Assembly (NCBI RefSeq): GCF_000621845.1 | Contig: NZ_JHXF01000001.1 | Span: 186,001 to 250,000 of the forward strand | Origin: Ruminococcus flavefaciens MA2007 | GTDB taxonomy: Bacteria; Bacillota; Clostridia; Oscillospirales; Ruminococcaceae | DNA: 64,000 bases | Direction of reading: 5' to 3' | Shown: positions 14,528-23,600 of the stretch, one piece after another | Position numbering within the stretch: position 1 is the stretch's first letter | How the letters are laid out: every line of letters begins with the position of its first letter | The notes under the pieces: model-generated | Seen by the model: the letters and a program-made list of their open reading frames with translations, nothing else | The model's database searches: none | What the model was told of the DNA's origin: nothing | Made by a program: the position numbers and the translations under genes

Positions 14528-15757
14528 ATGCCTGAATATGCAAAGTTTACCGAGGATATGATAAAAACTCACACTATCCTCGTTCCCGATATGCTGCCCA
14601 TACACTTCAAAATGCTCATATCCATATTTGAAGCAAAGGGCTATAAGCTGGAGCTGCTGCGCAACGACTCACGCTCGGTAGTAGACGAGGGACTTAAAAA
14701 CGTCCACAATGACGCCTGCTACCCTGCTCTGCTGGTAATAGGACAGTTCATGGACGCGCTGAAAAGCGGCAAGTACGATCCCGACAAGACCGCTCTCCTC
14801 ATCACACAGACAGGCGGCGGCTGCCGAGCTTCAAACTACATACACCTGCTGAGAAAGGCTGTTGCCAAGAATTATCCACAGATACCTGTGGTATCACTGA
14901 ATTTCAGCGGACTTGAAAAGGACAGCGCCTTTAAGATAACCGCTCCCATGTTCCTGCAAATGCTGTACGCAGTGCTCTACGGCGACCTGCTGATGACCTG
15001 CTACAATAAGTGCAGAGCCTATGAGATAAACAAGGGCGAATCAAAGAAAATGCTGGATAAATGGCACAGGAGACTGTGCAATATCTTCCTGAAGGGCAGC
15101 AAGATGTTCCTTAAATCCAAGAAGATATACAGGGATATCCTCAACGACTTCGCTTCTATCCCGTTAAGCAATGAAAAGAAGATAAGAGTCGGCATAGTCG
15201 GCGAGATATATGTAAAATATTCGCCCCTCGCAAACAATCATCTTGAGGATTTTCTTATTTCCGAGGGCTGCGAGCCCGTTGTGCCGTCGCTGCTGGAGTT
15301 CGTAATGTACTGCGCAGCTGGCACATTCAACGACGCCAAGATATACGACCATACCACAAAGGAGTCTATATTCAACAAGATAGGTTATGAGCTTATATAC
15401 GCAAAGCAGAAGGAGCTCATCAAGGTAATGAAGGAGCAGGGCAGCTTCGAGCCCCTCCACGACTTCGAGCACCTGAGAAAGCTTGCGGACAAGTACATCA
15501 ATCAGGGCGTAGTAATGGGCGAGGGCTGGCTCATACCTGCCGAAATGGCGGCTCTTGCAAAGTCGGGAGTCGAGAATATCATCTGCACTCAGCCCTTCGG
15601 CTGTCTGCCCAATCATATCGTTGCAAAGGGTATGTCAAGAGCTATCAAGCAGGACAACCCCAACGCAAATATAGTCGCAATAGACTACGATCCCGGCGCT
15701 ACAAGAGTAAATCAGGAAAACCGCATAAAGCTCATGCTTGCCAACGCACGTCTTTAA
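14528..15757 (+). CDS. 2-hydroxyacyl-CoA dehydratase-related protein (separate C-terminal part of the activase system)
   Basis: The 409-residue protein matches the dehydratase-like C-terminal region that follows the activase and DUF2229 parts in long family members. Cys residues likely to bind an Fe-S cluster occur in NDACYPALLV, near QTGGGCRASNY and in CTQPFGCLPNH. It has its own ribosome-binding site (GGAGG five bases before ATG) and a 34-base spacer with an in-frame stop, so it is a true separate gene. It probably acts with the upstream ATPase protein as partner or target. Confidence 0.8.
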   Translation: MPEYAKFTEDMIKTHTILVPDMLPIHFKMLISIFEAKGYKLELLRNDSRSVVDEGLKNVHNDACYPALLVIGQFMDALKSGKYDPDKTALLITQTGGGCRASNYIHLLRKAVAKNYPQIPVVSLNFSGLEKDSAFKITAPMFLQMLYAVLYGDLLMTCYNKCRAYEINKGESKKMLDKWHRRLCNIFLKGSKMFLKSKKIYRDILNDFASIPLSNEKKIRVGIVGEIYVKYSPLANNHLEDFLISEGCEPVVPSLLEFVMYCAAGTFNDAKIYDHTTKESIFNKIGYELIYAKQKELIKVMKEQGSFEPLHDFEHLRKLADKYINQGVVMGEGWLIPAEMAALAKSGVENIICTQPFGCLPNHIVAKGMSRAIKQDNPNANIVAIDYDPGATRVNQENRIKLMLANARL

Positions 15758-15776
15758 CTATTGTATATAACCCATT

Positions 15777-15862
15777 TGTAGGGGGCGATGCCTGACAGGC
15801 ACCCGTACCCTCTGTCGCTTTGCGACATCTCCCTGTACTACAGGGAGTCACCCACATCGCCC
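15777..15862 (+). repeat. 86-bp composite palindromic element, copy 2 (divergent stems)
   Basis: This copy has the same layout as 10573-10657 but different helix sequences: GCCTG/CAGGC, TGTCGC/GCGACA and TCCCTGTA/TACAGGGA. Changes on one side of the middle and third stems are matched on the other. It ends 20 bases before the psd start codon, just before its ribosome-binding site. Confidence 0.9.
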
Positions 15863-15882
15863 TGCAATACAAGGAGCTTAAC

Positions 15883-16743
15883 ATGATAAAAACAAGAACA
15901 GGACAAGTCATAGAAACAAACGCAAAACAGAACAAGCTTCTGAAAAAACTGTACGGAAACGTTTTCGGCAGAGTACTGCTGAAAACGCTGACAGCTCCTG
16001 CGATATCGAGAGCTGCCGGTGCTTTTATGGACTCGCGCCCCTCAAAGGTGCTCATAAAGCCTTTTATCAAGCGAAGCGGCATTGATACCTCGGAGTACAT
16101 GATGAACGGCTTCCGCTCGTACAACGACTTCTTCACACGCGTCATAAAGCCCGATAAGCGCCCCATAGACCGCGTACCGAGCCACCTCATAAGCCCCTGC
16201 GATTCAAAGCTGACTGTCCATAAAATAGGCAAAAACAGCATATTCCGCATAAAGGGCTCGCGCTACAGAGTCAGCGACCTTGTGCAGAACGAGTTCCTCG
16301 CAAAGCGCTTCGGCGGCGGATACTGCCTTATTTTCCGCCTTGAGGTCAACGACTACCACCGCTACTGCTATATCGACGACGGTACGAAGTCAGAGAATAC
16401 CTACATTGCAGGAGAGCTCCACACCGTAAATCCCATAGCTCTCGAACGATACAACATATATAAGCGCAACTGCCGCGAATATACAGTGCTCCACACCGAG
16501 AATTTCGGGGACGTGGTACAGGTAGAGGTGGGAGCTATGCTCGTTGGCAGGATAGTCAACCACCACGGCGAGACAACATTCCGCAGAGGCGATGAAAAGG
16601 GCAAATTCGAGTTCGGCGGCTCGACTATAGTCATGCTCTTCGGAAAGGACAGTATTGCCGTTGACGAGGATATACTCCGAAACTCCTCGGAGGGTATCGA
16701 AACTGTGGTGAAATACGGCGAAAAGATAGGAAAAAAAGCATAA
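15883..16743 (+). CDS. psd: Phosphatidylserine decarboxylase
   Basis: The start ATG at 15883 follows AAGGAG by seven bases and gives 286 residues. The protein carries the family's self-cleavage site as GGST near the C-terminus (FEFGGSTIVM), where the Ser becomes the pyruvoyl cofactor. It also has conserved RLEVNDYHRY and HTVNPIA motifs. The enzyme converts phosphatidylserine to phosphatidylethanolamine at the membrane. No pssA is adjacent. The frame extends upstream into the composite repeat but without a usable start. Confidence 0.93.
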   Translation: MIKTRTGQVIETNAKQNKLLKKLYGNVFGRVLLKTLTAPAISRAAGAFMDSRPSKVLIKPFIKRSGIDTSEYMMNGFRSYNDFFTRVIKPDKRPIDRVPSHLISPCDSKLTVHKIGKNSIFRIKGSRYRVSDLVQNEFLAKRFGGGYCLIFRLEVNDYHRYCYIDDGTKSENTYIAGELHTVNPIALERYNIYKRNCREYTVLHTENFGDVVQVEVGAMLVGRIVNHHGETTFRRGDEKGKFEFGGSTIVMLFGKDSIAVDEDILRNSSEGIETVVKYGEKIGKKA

Positions 16744-16768
16744 AGGCAAAGAATTACAGGAGATAAAC

Positions 16769-17476
16769 ATGAAAAAAGCTATAATATTTTTACTTTGCGC
16801 TTCAATGCTCGGAGCAGTGGGCTGTATGGAGAAGAAAATGCCCGAATCGAAGCCAAAGACTATATATTACGACGATAACGGCAATCCTGTGGCAACTCCG
16901 CCGCGTAAAAACGGCGAGGGAGAGCTTGAAACACAGCCCCCTGTGCCCACAGAGCCTACAACTCCGCCGCCTACAGCTCCCGAGGGCGAATTTGACGTTG
17001 ATATAGTCCGTCAGAACATCTACATAAAGGGACAGCTGGTGCAGATACCTGTAAAGCTCGGGGATTTCCCTGTGGGCTGGACATATACCCTCTACGATAA
17101 GAAAGAATACGGTATCGAAGAGGGCAGAGGCATGGCTAAAATGTACTACTGCAGCGAGTACATGGGTACGGTACTGCTGGATAACTGCTATGACGGCAAA
17201 GAGGACGAAAGTACAGTATACAGCATATCTACCAGCGAATCGGACAGCAATATCTATGGTATAACTCCCCGTGTTTCCACTGTTGAGGACGTAAAAGCCC
17301 ATGTCGGCGAGCCCGATGAGGTGCAGGAAATGGAAAAGCCGTTCAAGCATATGTTTACCTACGGCATATCGGAGGGTACGGACAAAAACGGAGTTCTCCG
17401 CGCAAATATGCTTGACGTTTCATTCGACGAAAACGGCGTTGTGGAGCTGGTCAGCGTTTATTATTCAATGAAGTGA
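16769..17476 (+). CDS. Putative secreted lipoprotein of unknown function
   Basis: The 235-residue protein has a lipoprotein-type signal peptide: Lys-Lys, a hydrophobic core, and Cys at residue 19 after GAVG. A Pro/Thr-rich linker around residues 50-72 follows, then a ~160-residue domain I do not recognise. AGGAGA precedes ATG. It follows psd by 25 bases and is likely co-transcribed. A strong terminator follows at once. Confidence 0.7.
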   Translation: MKKAIIFLLCASMLGAVGCMEKKMPESKPKTIYYDDNGNPVATPPRKNGEGELETQPPVPTEPTTPPPTAPEGEFDVDIVRQNIYIKGQLVQIPVKLGDFPVGWTYTLYDKKEYGIEEGRGMAKMYYCSEYMGTVLLDNCYDGKEDESTVYSISTSESDSNIYGITPRVSTVEDVKAHVGEPDEVQEMEKPFKHMFTYGISEGTDKNGVLRANMLDVSFDENGVVELVSVYYSMK

Positions 17477-17477
17477 G

Positions 17478-17507
17478 AAAGGGCGGATATCCGCCCTTTT
17501 TTGTTTT
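17478..17507 (+). terminator. Terminator after the psd-lipoprotein genes
   Basis: A perfect palindrome AAAGGGCGGAT / ATCCGCCCTTT is followed by a T-rich tract. Confidence 0.88.
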
Positions 17508-17526
17508 TGCTTCAAGAGGAATCATG

Positions 17527-17658
17527 TGTAGGGAACGGCGCCCTCGCCGTTCCGCTTGATGATATTGCGTGTGACGTGGGACGCCGAGGGCGGCGTCCCC
17601 TACATATGTCATTTGGAATCGTTTTGTCAGGCTCGGGCGCACATTGTGCGCCCCTACA
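17527..17658. repeat. Cluster of three TGTAGGGG-type palindromes
   Basis: 17527-17553 is in plus orientation (TGTAGGGA variant), and 17578-17604 and 17635-17658 are in minus orientation. They occupy most of the gap between the lipoprotein terminator and the ylxM promoter. Confidence 0.85.
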
Positions 17659-17701
17659 GGCAACGTGTGAAATTTTTCGCAGAAAAATTTCACCCAAGCC
17701 C

Positions 17702-17730
17702 TTGACAAAAGGGAAAAGATGTAGTATAAT
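17702..17730 (+). promoter_or_regulatory. Promoter of ylxM-ffh-rpsP-khpA
   Basis: Consensus TTGACA and TATAAT have 17-base spacing, 44 bases upstream of ylxM. Confidence 0.85.
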
Positions 17731-17773
17731 GTGTAAAGTGATTTTGCATTACACCCAGTGAGGTACGCGAAAA

Positions 17774-18109
17774 ATGGCTAAGGAATTAAAATTCGTTATG
17801 CTCCTCGACTGCTACGGAGACCTGCTCACCGAGCACCAGCGCAGTATCATGGAGCTGTATTACTGCGAGGACTTATCCCTTGCGGAGATAGGTCAGCCGC
17901 TGGATATCACCAGACAGGCTGTGCGCAGTATCATAAAGCGTACCGAGGAGATACTCCTCAATTACGAGGAAAAGCTGGGATTTGCCGAAAGGCTCGGCAA
18001 AATGCGGGACTGCTTCCGCAATATCGAAGCCGCCGCAGAGCATATCACCGACGAAAACACAAGAAATATCATACTCTCCGAGACCGCTAAGGGCGGAGAG
18101 CTTCTGTAA
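17774..18109 (+). CDS. ylxM: YlxM-family helix-turn-helix protein of the SRP operon
   Basis: The 111-residue protein has a sigma-70 region-4-like helix-turn-helix (LTEHQRSIMELYYCEDLSLA ending in the GQPLDITRQAVRSI recognition helix). This is the UPF0122/YlxM family, which nearly always precedes ffh, as here (21 bases upstream), and is thought to act with the signal recognition particle. GAGG precedes ATG with somewhat long spacing. Confidence 0.9.
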   Translation: MAKELKFVMLLDCYGDLLTEHQRSIMELYYCEDLSLAEIGQPLDITRQAVRSIIKRTEEILLNYEEKLGFAERLGKMRDCFRNIEAAAEHITDENTRNIILSETAKGGELL

Positions 18110-18130
18110 AATATACGAAGGAGGCTCGTC

Positions 18131-19513
18131 ATGGCATTTGAAGGACTTTCCGAAAAACTGAATAACGTCTTTAAAAAGCTCAAATCAAGAGGTAAGCTGA
18201 CAGAGTCCGATGTTAAAGAGGCTATGCGCGAGGTGCGCCTTGCACTCCTCGAAGCTGACGTAAGCTACAAGGTAGTAAAGGACTTCGTAAAAAAGGTAAC
18301 TGAAAGAGCTGTCGGCGAGGAAGTGCTGGCAAGCCTTACTCCTGCTCAGCAGGTGATCAAGATAGTAAACGATGAGCTGGTAGAGCTCATGGGCAACAGC
18401 AATGCAAGGATAAATATGGCGTCGAAGCCTCCCACGGTCATCATGATGTGCGGACTTCAGGGTTCAGGTAAGACCACCCACGCCGCAAAGCTTGCAAAGC
18501 TCCTCAAGAAAGAGGGACACCGTCCTCTGCTTGCAGCCTGCGATATCTACAGACCTGCGGCTATCAACCAGTTACAGGTAGTTGGTGCAAAGGCTGACGT
18601 AAAGGTATTTGAAATGGGACAGATAAACCCCGTGGAAATTGCGAAGAAGGCTCTTGCCTACGCTAAGGACTACGGCCACGATATCCTCATTATCGATACC
18701 GCAGGACGTCTCCACATCGACGAGGCTCTTATGGAAGAGCTTGTCAACATAAAGGCTGAGACTCATCCTGACGAGATAATGCTTGTCGTAGACGCTATGA
18801 CAGGTCAGGACGCAGTCAACGTAGCTAAGGCATTCGACGACGCTGTGGGCATCACAGGCGTTCTCATGTCAAAGCTGGATTCAGATACAAGAGGCGGTGC
18901 GGCTCTGTCCGTACTCTCAGTTACAGGTAAGCCTATCAAGTTCGTTGGTATGGGCGAAAAGCTCGATGATTTCGAGCAGTTCCACCCCGAGCGTATGGCT
19001 TCGCGTATCCTCGGCATGGGTGATGTGCTCACTCTTATCGAGAAAGCCGAGAACGTCATGTCCCAGAAGGACGCTGAAAAGCTCACCAAGAAGTTCAAGG
19101 AGAACAAGTTCGATATGGACGACCTCCTTGACCAGATGAAGCAGATAAAGCGCATGGGTTCAATGAAATCCATACTTGGAATGCTCCCCGGCGTAGGCGA
19201 CAAGCTGAAAGACGCCGATATAGACGATAGTCAGCTCACCAGAATAGAGGCTATGATAACCTCTATGACCAAGGCTGAACGCGCTAAGCCCTCTATCATC
19301 AATCCCTCCCGTAAAAAGCGTATCGCTAACGGTTCGGGTACAAAGGTAGAGGAGGTCAACAGACTGCTGAAGCAGTTTGAACAGATGCAGAAGATGATGA
19401 AGCAGTTCACAGGCAAGTCCGGAAAGATGTCACTGCGTAAGGCAAGAAAGAACCTTGCAGGCATGAACTTCGACAAGCTCACAGGCAAGGGCGGCGGAAA
19501 TCTGCCGTTCTGA
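18131..19513 (+). CDS. ffh: Signal recognition particle protein Ffh
   Basis: The 460-residue protein has the N domain, the GTPase G domain (GLQGSGKTTHAAKLA P-loop near 104-118, DTAGRLHIDEA, SKLDSDTRGG) and a Met-rich M domain (MKQFTGKSGKM and neighbours) that binds 4.5S RNA and signal peptides. It targets nascent membrane and exported proteins to the translocon together with FtsY. The AAGGAGG ribosome-binding site is strong. It lies in the conserved ylxM-ffh-rpsP-khpA order. Confidence 0.97.
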   Translation: MAFEGLSEKLNNVFKKLKSRGKLTESDVKEAMREVRLALLEADVSYKVVKDFVKKVTERAVGEEVLASLTPAQQVIKIVNDELVELMGNSNARINMASKPPTVIMMCGLQGSGKTTHAAKLAKLLKKEGHRPLLAACDIYRPAAINQLQVVGAKADVKVFEMGQINPVEIAKKALAYAKDYGHDILIIDTAGRLHIDEALMEELVNIKAETHPDEIMLVVDAMTGQDAVNVAKAFDDAVGITGVLMSKLDSDTRGGAALSVLSVTGKPIKFVGMGEKLDDFEQFHPERMASRILGMGDVLTLIEKAENVMSQKDAEKLTKKFKENKFDMDDLLDQMKQIKRMGSMKSILGMLPGVGDKLKDADIDDSQLTRIEAMITSMTKAERAKPSIINPSRKKRIANGSGTKVEEVNRLLKQFEQMQKMMKQFTGKSGKMSLRKARKNLAGMNFDKLTGKGGGNLPF

Positions 19514-19578
19514 CAAAGCTTTCAATGCGGTCTCCCGCCGCTTGAATATACAAGTAATCATATGGAGGTGAATTTAAA

Positions 19579-19821
19579 ATGGCAGTAAAGATCAGACTGA
19601 GAAGAATGGGGGCTAAGAAGGCTCCTTTCTATCGTGTAGTAGTTGCTGATTCAAGATACCCAAGAGACGGTCGTTTCGTTGAGGAGATCGGTTACTATGA
19701 TCCTACTAAGGAGCCATCTGTTGTTAAGATCGACGCAGATAAGGCTAAGGATTGGATCTCTAAGGGTGCACAGCCTACTGATACAGTAAAGGCTCTCCTC
19801 AAGAAAGAGGGAGTTCTTTGA
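19579..19821 (+). CDS. rpsP: 30S ribosomal protein S16
   Basis: The 80-residue protein begins [24 protein letters not shown], the S16 signature, and has full family length. GGAGGTG lies nine bases before ATG. It assembles into the 30S body. It lies between ffh and khpA, a common Firmicute order. Confidence 0.97.
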   Translation: MAVKIRLRRMGAKKAPFYRVVVADSRYPRDGRFVEEIGYYDPTKEPSVVKIDADKAKDWISKGAQPTDTVKALLKKEGVL

Positions 19822-19895
19822 TTCAAAAGCTTAATGGAGGAGGAGAGGCTCACGCGTCTCTGCCTCTGTCCCCAAGCTTTACGGAGGTTATTACA

Positions 19896-20129
19896 ATGAA
19901 AGACTTACTTTATGCTATCGCAGCAGGCCTCGTAGAAGACAAGTCCGCTATCAATATTACCGAGGACGCACCCGACGAAGAGGGCGTTATCGTTTTCCAC
20001 CTTAACGTTGCTCCAGACGATATGGGCAGAGTTATCGGTAAGCAGGGCAGGATCGCCAAGGCCCTCCGTACTATCATGCGTGCAGGCGCAGCAAAGAAGG
20101 ACCAGAAGGTCTCTGTTACGATCGAATAA
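19896..20129 (+). CDS. khpA: KH-domain RNA-binding protein KhpA
   Basis: The start is set at ATG 19896 behind ACGGAGG, not at the longer frame from 19818, whose extra residues overlap the intergenic region. The 77-residue protein is a single KH domain with the GxxG loop GKQG (VIGKQGRIAKALRT). KhpA works with KhpB/Jag in RNA binding linked to envelope growth. It directly follows rpsP. Confidence 0.93.
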   Translation: MKDLLYAIAAGLVEDKSAINITEDAPDEEGVIVFHLNVAPDDMGRVIGKQGRIAKALRTIMRAGAAKKDQKVSVTIE

Positions 20130-20136
20130 GTATCAT

Positions 20137-20163
20137 AAGCTCCCCAAAAGGGAGCTTTTTTTG
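20137..20163 (+). terminator. Terminator of the ylxM-ffh-rpsP-khpA operon
   Basis: An AAGCTCCC / GGGAGCTT stem with a CAAAA loop is followed by seven T. Confidence 0.88.
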
Positions 20164-20235
20164 TTTGTTTAGTCAACAGACCTTATTCAAAAATTGCTCA
20201 TATTTATCTTTTTTTGCTTACTTTATGTATAGTAC

Positions 20236-20264
20236 TTGACACGATAGGTTATGGAGTATATAAT
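20236..20264 (+). promoter_or_regulatory. Consensus promoter with no downstream protein gene
   Basis: TTGACA, a 17-base spacer and TATAAT match the consensus fully. The terminator at 20336 lies only ~70 bases downstream with no open frame between. Confidence 0.75.
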
Positions 20265-20270
20265 AAATAA

Positions 20271-20366
20271 CGGTATTGGTCCAGACAAGACACATATCAA
20301 AAAGCTTTAAAGCTTATATACCCTCTCTTTAAAAGCCCGTGCTGCGCTGCACGGGTTTTTTCTTTT
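20271..20366 (+). ncRNA. Candidate small RNA, about 96 nt, unknown family
   Basis: The predicted start is seven bases after the -10 box. The end is an intrinsic terminator with CCCGTGC / GCACGGG stem and T6CT5 at 20336-20366. Within the transcript, GGTAT (20272-20276) can pair with ATACC, enclosing an AAGCTTTAAAGCTT palindrome. There is no ATG and no ribosome-binding site in the transcript. It lacks the conserved loop of the SRP RNA, despite being close to ffh, and does not fold as a tRNA. The function and family are unknown to me. Confidence 0.55.
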
Positions 20367-20395
20367 TGTAGGGGCGCACAGTGTGCGCCCCTACA
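20367..20395 (+). repeat. Perfect 29-bp TGTAGGGG palindrome
   Basis: Two 14-base arms (TGTAGGGGCGCACA) surround a single G. It starts at the last T of the small-RNA terminator and is followed by GGCTAACGGCT, the conserved flank of this family. Confidence 0.85.
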
Positions 20396-20517
20396 GGCTA
20401 ACGGCTGAAATATGGGCATTTTGACGGCAAAACGATAATATTTTGCAGTAAAATCAGCCTTTTTTGCAAAATAAGTGCTTTATTTGCAGCGGTGATGTAG
20501 AAAATGTATATATTTTG

Positions 20518-20546
20518 TTGACACATATTTATAATAATGATACAAT
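20518..20546 (+). promoter_or_regulatory. Promoter of the GH95 gene
   Basis: TTGACA, a 17-base spacer and TACAAT lie about 118 bases upstream of the start codon. Confidence 0.7.
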
Positions 20547-20569
20547 TATTATACATAGATATATATAAT

Positions 20570-20640
20570 CTGTTATTTGGTTAAAATAACAGACAGAAGG
20601 GTGATATTAAAATTTATGGAACGGTCCTCCCTCGGACTGT
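20570..20640 (+). promoter_or_regulatory. Two leader hairpins upstream of the GH95 gene
   Basis: The predicted 5' leader has two hairpins: CTGTTATTT / AAAATAACAG with a GGTT loop near its 5' end, and ACGGTCC / GGACTGT around a TCCCTC loop close to the ribosome-binding site. They may stabilise the messenger or serve regulation. No known riboswitch was recognised. Confidence 0.35.
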
Positions 20641-20663
20641 CCCAAAAAAGGAGTTGGAAAGGA

Positions 20664-23600
20664 ATGAAACTTAAATCCACCAGAAAATTTCTCTCCGTTT
20701 TCCTCTCAGCGTGTATGGCACTCCCTATGGTAACAGGCGGAGCTCCCGTACCACAGCTCAAAACGGAGAATACTGCGGCGGCAGCCGAGTACCCCCACGA
20801 TGACGACCTTGTACTGCGTTACAATACTCAGGCAGGCAACGTCAACACAGATAACGCTTTCAATAACGACGAGTCGTTCTACAAGGCGCTCCCTCTCGGA
20901 AACGGCAGAATAGGCGCAATGGTCTACGGAAACTGCCCCAACGAGCTCATCGACATCAATGAGTGTACCGTATGGAGCTCAGGTCCCGGAAGCAACAATA
21001 AGGAGGGCGGCGGAAACCATATCAAGGAGATACAGGACCTCATCAAGAACGGCAAATATAACGACGCTAACGGTCTCGTCGGCAGATATCTCATAGGCGG
21101 CGGCGAAGCAAAGTACCAGAAGGTGGGCGCTCTCAGGCTCAACCTCGGTCACGAGAATGTCTCGAATTATTCCCGTACCCTCGATATGAACGACGCTGTA
21201 GCCCGTACCACATATACTGCAAACGGCAAGAAATACACCCGTGAGACCTTCGTAAGCTATCCCGATCAGGTCATGGTTACACGTATAACCTGCGACAGCG
21301 CAGGCTCGGTATCCCTTACGGCAGGCTACGATGGCCTGCTCAACGGCGGCGTTACTACCGACGGAAACGATACTATCGTTGCCAACGGTCACGCTGACAA
21401 GGACCTCTGGATAGACGGAGCAGTTTACTACTCCTCACGGAGCAAGGTCATTCCCGACGGCGGAACTATCAACGCAGGAAACGGCAGAGTAAACGTTTCG
21501 GGTGCTGATTCCGTGGTCATTCTCACATCTGTCCGCACTAACTTTGTGGACTACAAGACCTGCAACGGTGATGAAAAGGGCGGTGCGGCGGCTGATATCA
21601 AGAACGCCGAAAAGCTCTCCTATGATACTCTATATGCGCATCATATCGCCGATTATCAGGAGCTCTTCAAGCGCGTTGACGTGGAGCTTGGCGGCAATAC
21701 AGCCGATATCATCTCAAAGACAACTCCACAGCGCATAGCCGAATTCGGCAGATCAAACGATCCGAAAATGGTAGAAACTCTCTTCCAGTACGGAAGATAT
21801 CTTATGATAAGCGCCTCCCGTGACGCTCAGCCCATGAATTTACAGGGTATCTGGAACAAGTATTCCTCCCCTGCATGGGGCAGTAAGATGACTACCAATA
21901 TAAATTACGAAATGAATTACTGGCCTGCATTCACTACAAATCTGGGCGAGTGCTTCCAGCCTTTCGTTGAGAAGTCCAAGGGACTGGCAGAGGCAGGAAA
22001 CGTCACCGCAAGAGTGAATTACGGCATACAGAAGGGCTGGGTGCTCCACCATAACACCGACCTGTGGAACAGGACGGGCGCTATCGACGGCGCGTGGGGA
22101 CAGTGGCCTACAGGCGGCGCATGGGTATCGAATATGCTCTATGACGCTTACCGCTTCAATCAGGACGAGGAGTACCTCGCTGATATCTATCCCGTTATCA
22201 AGGGCAGTGCGGAGTTCCTTAACTCCCTCATGACGCCTGCTACCATAAACGGTCAGCAGTACATGGTCATCAGCCCCAGTACCTCTCCCGAGATAAATCT
22301 CCCTGCTTACCCGAATTCATGCATAGACCAGAGCGTCACTATGGACAACGGTATCGCAAGAGAGCTCTTCAAGGACGTGGCAGAGGCTTCCGAGATACTG
22401 GGCACAGACGAGGCTCTCCGCAGTATGCTCAACAGCAAGCTCACAAATATCCGTCCCGAAACTATCGGAAAATGGGGACAGATACAGGAATGGGCTCAGG
22501 ACTGGGACAACAAGAACGAAAAGCACCGCCATATCTCCCATATGTACGCTCTTTATCCGGGCTACGAGATAACACCTACAGATAACCCGACTACTGCAAA
22601 GGCGGCTTCTGTTTCGCTGAATGCAAGAGGCGATGACGGTACGGGCTGGTCTGAGGCGTGGAAGCTGAACTGCTGGGCAAGACTTGAGGACGGCGAACAC
22701 GCATACAAACTTGTCAAGCTCCTTATCTCTCCCGTAAACAACTACGGAAGACTTTACGATAATCTCTGGGACGCACATCCGCCTTTCCAGATAGACGGAA
22801 ACTTCGGCTTCACATCAGGCGTGGCTGAAATGCTCCTCCAGAGCCAGAACGACGTTATAACACTTCTCCCTGCACTGCCCAAGCAGTGGTCAACAGGTCA
22901 CGCAAACGGTCTCTGCGCCCGCGGAAACTTTGAAGTTACCGAGATGTACTGGGAGAACGGCAGACTTGACAGAGCAACTATCCTCTCCAAGTCAGGCGGC
23001 ACCTGCACAGTCAGATACGGCGGCACAGTTATAAGCTTTGACACCGAAAAAGGCAAGGAATACAAGCTCAGCGGCGAATTACAGCTTGAAAACGGCGGAG
23101 ATATCCTCCAGAATCTTGCTATAGGCAAGGACGTTACAGCTTCGGGTGCTGAATCAGGCGATGACGCAGCTCAGGCAGTTGACGGCGACGACAGCACAAA
23201 GTGGTGTCACGACGACGGTCTCAGCGGCGAGTGGATACAGGTAGACCTTGGCGCTAATTACGATATCCAGCGCTGGAACGCTAAATTCGCAGGTATACAG
23301 GAGAATATCAAGTATAATCCCCGTGATTTCGTGATACAGGCAAGCTCCGACGGCGAGAGCTGGACGGACATAGCTAATGTATACGGCAATACCAAGAGCT
23401 CCTGCGGACGTTATACCAAGGGCGTTTCCGCAAGATATGTAAGACTGGAAATGAAAACATCTACCCAGAATGCCGACGGCGGCGCGAGAATTTACGAGCT
23501 TGAGGTATGGGGAAAGGACGACAAGCCGCCTGTACCAAAGACTGCATTCAAGAAATACGGCTGCAGCGGCTATAACTTCAAATACGGCGAGATACGCAAG

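Noticed and set aside
20271-20366. Small RNA as the SRP RNA next to ffh
   Set aside because: The conserved GGAA tetraloop domain and long single hairpin are missing, and ffh and SRP RNA are usually unlinked.
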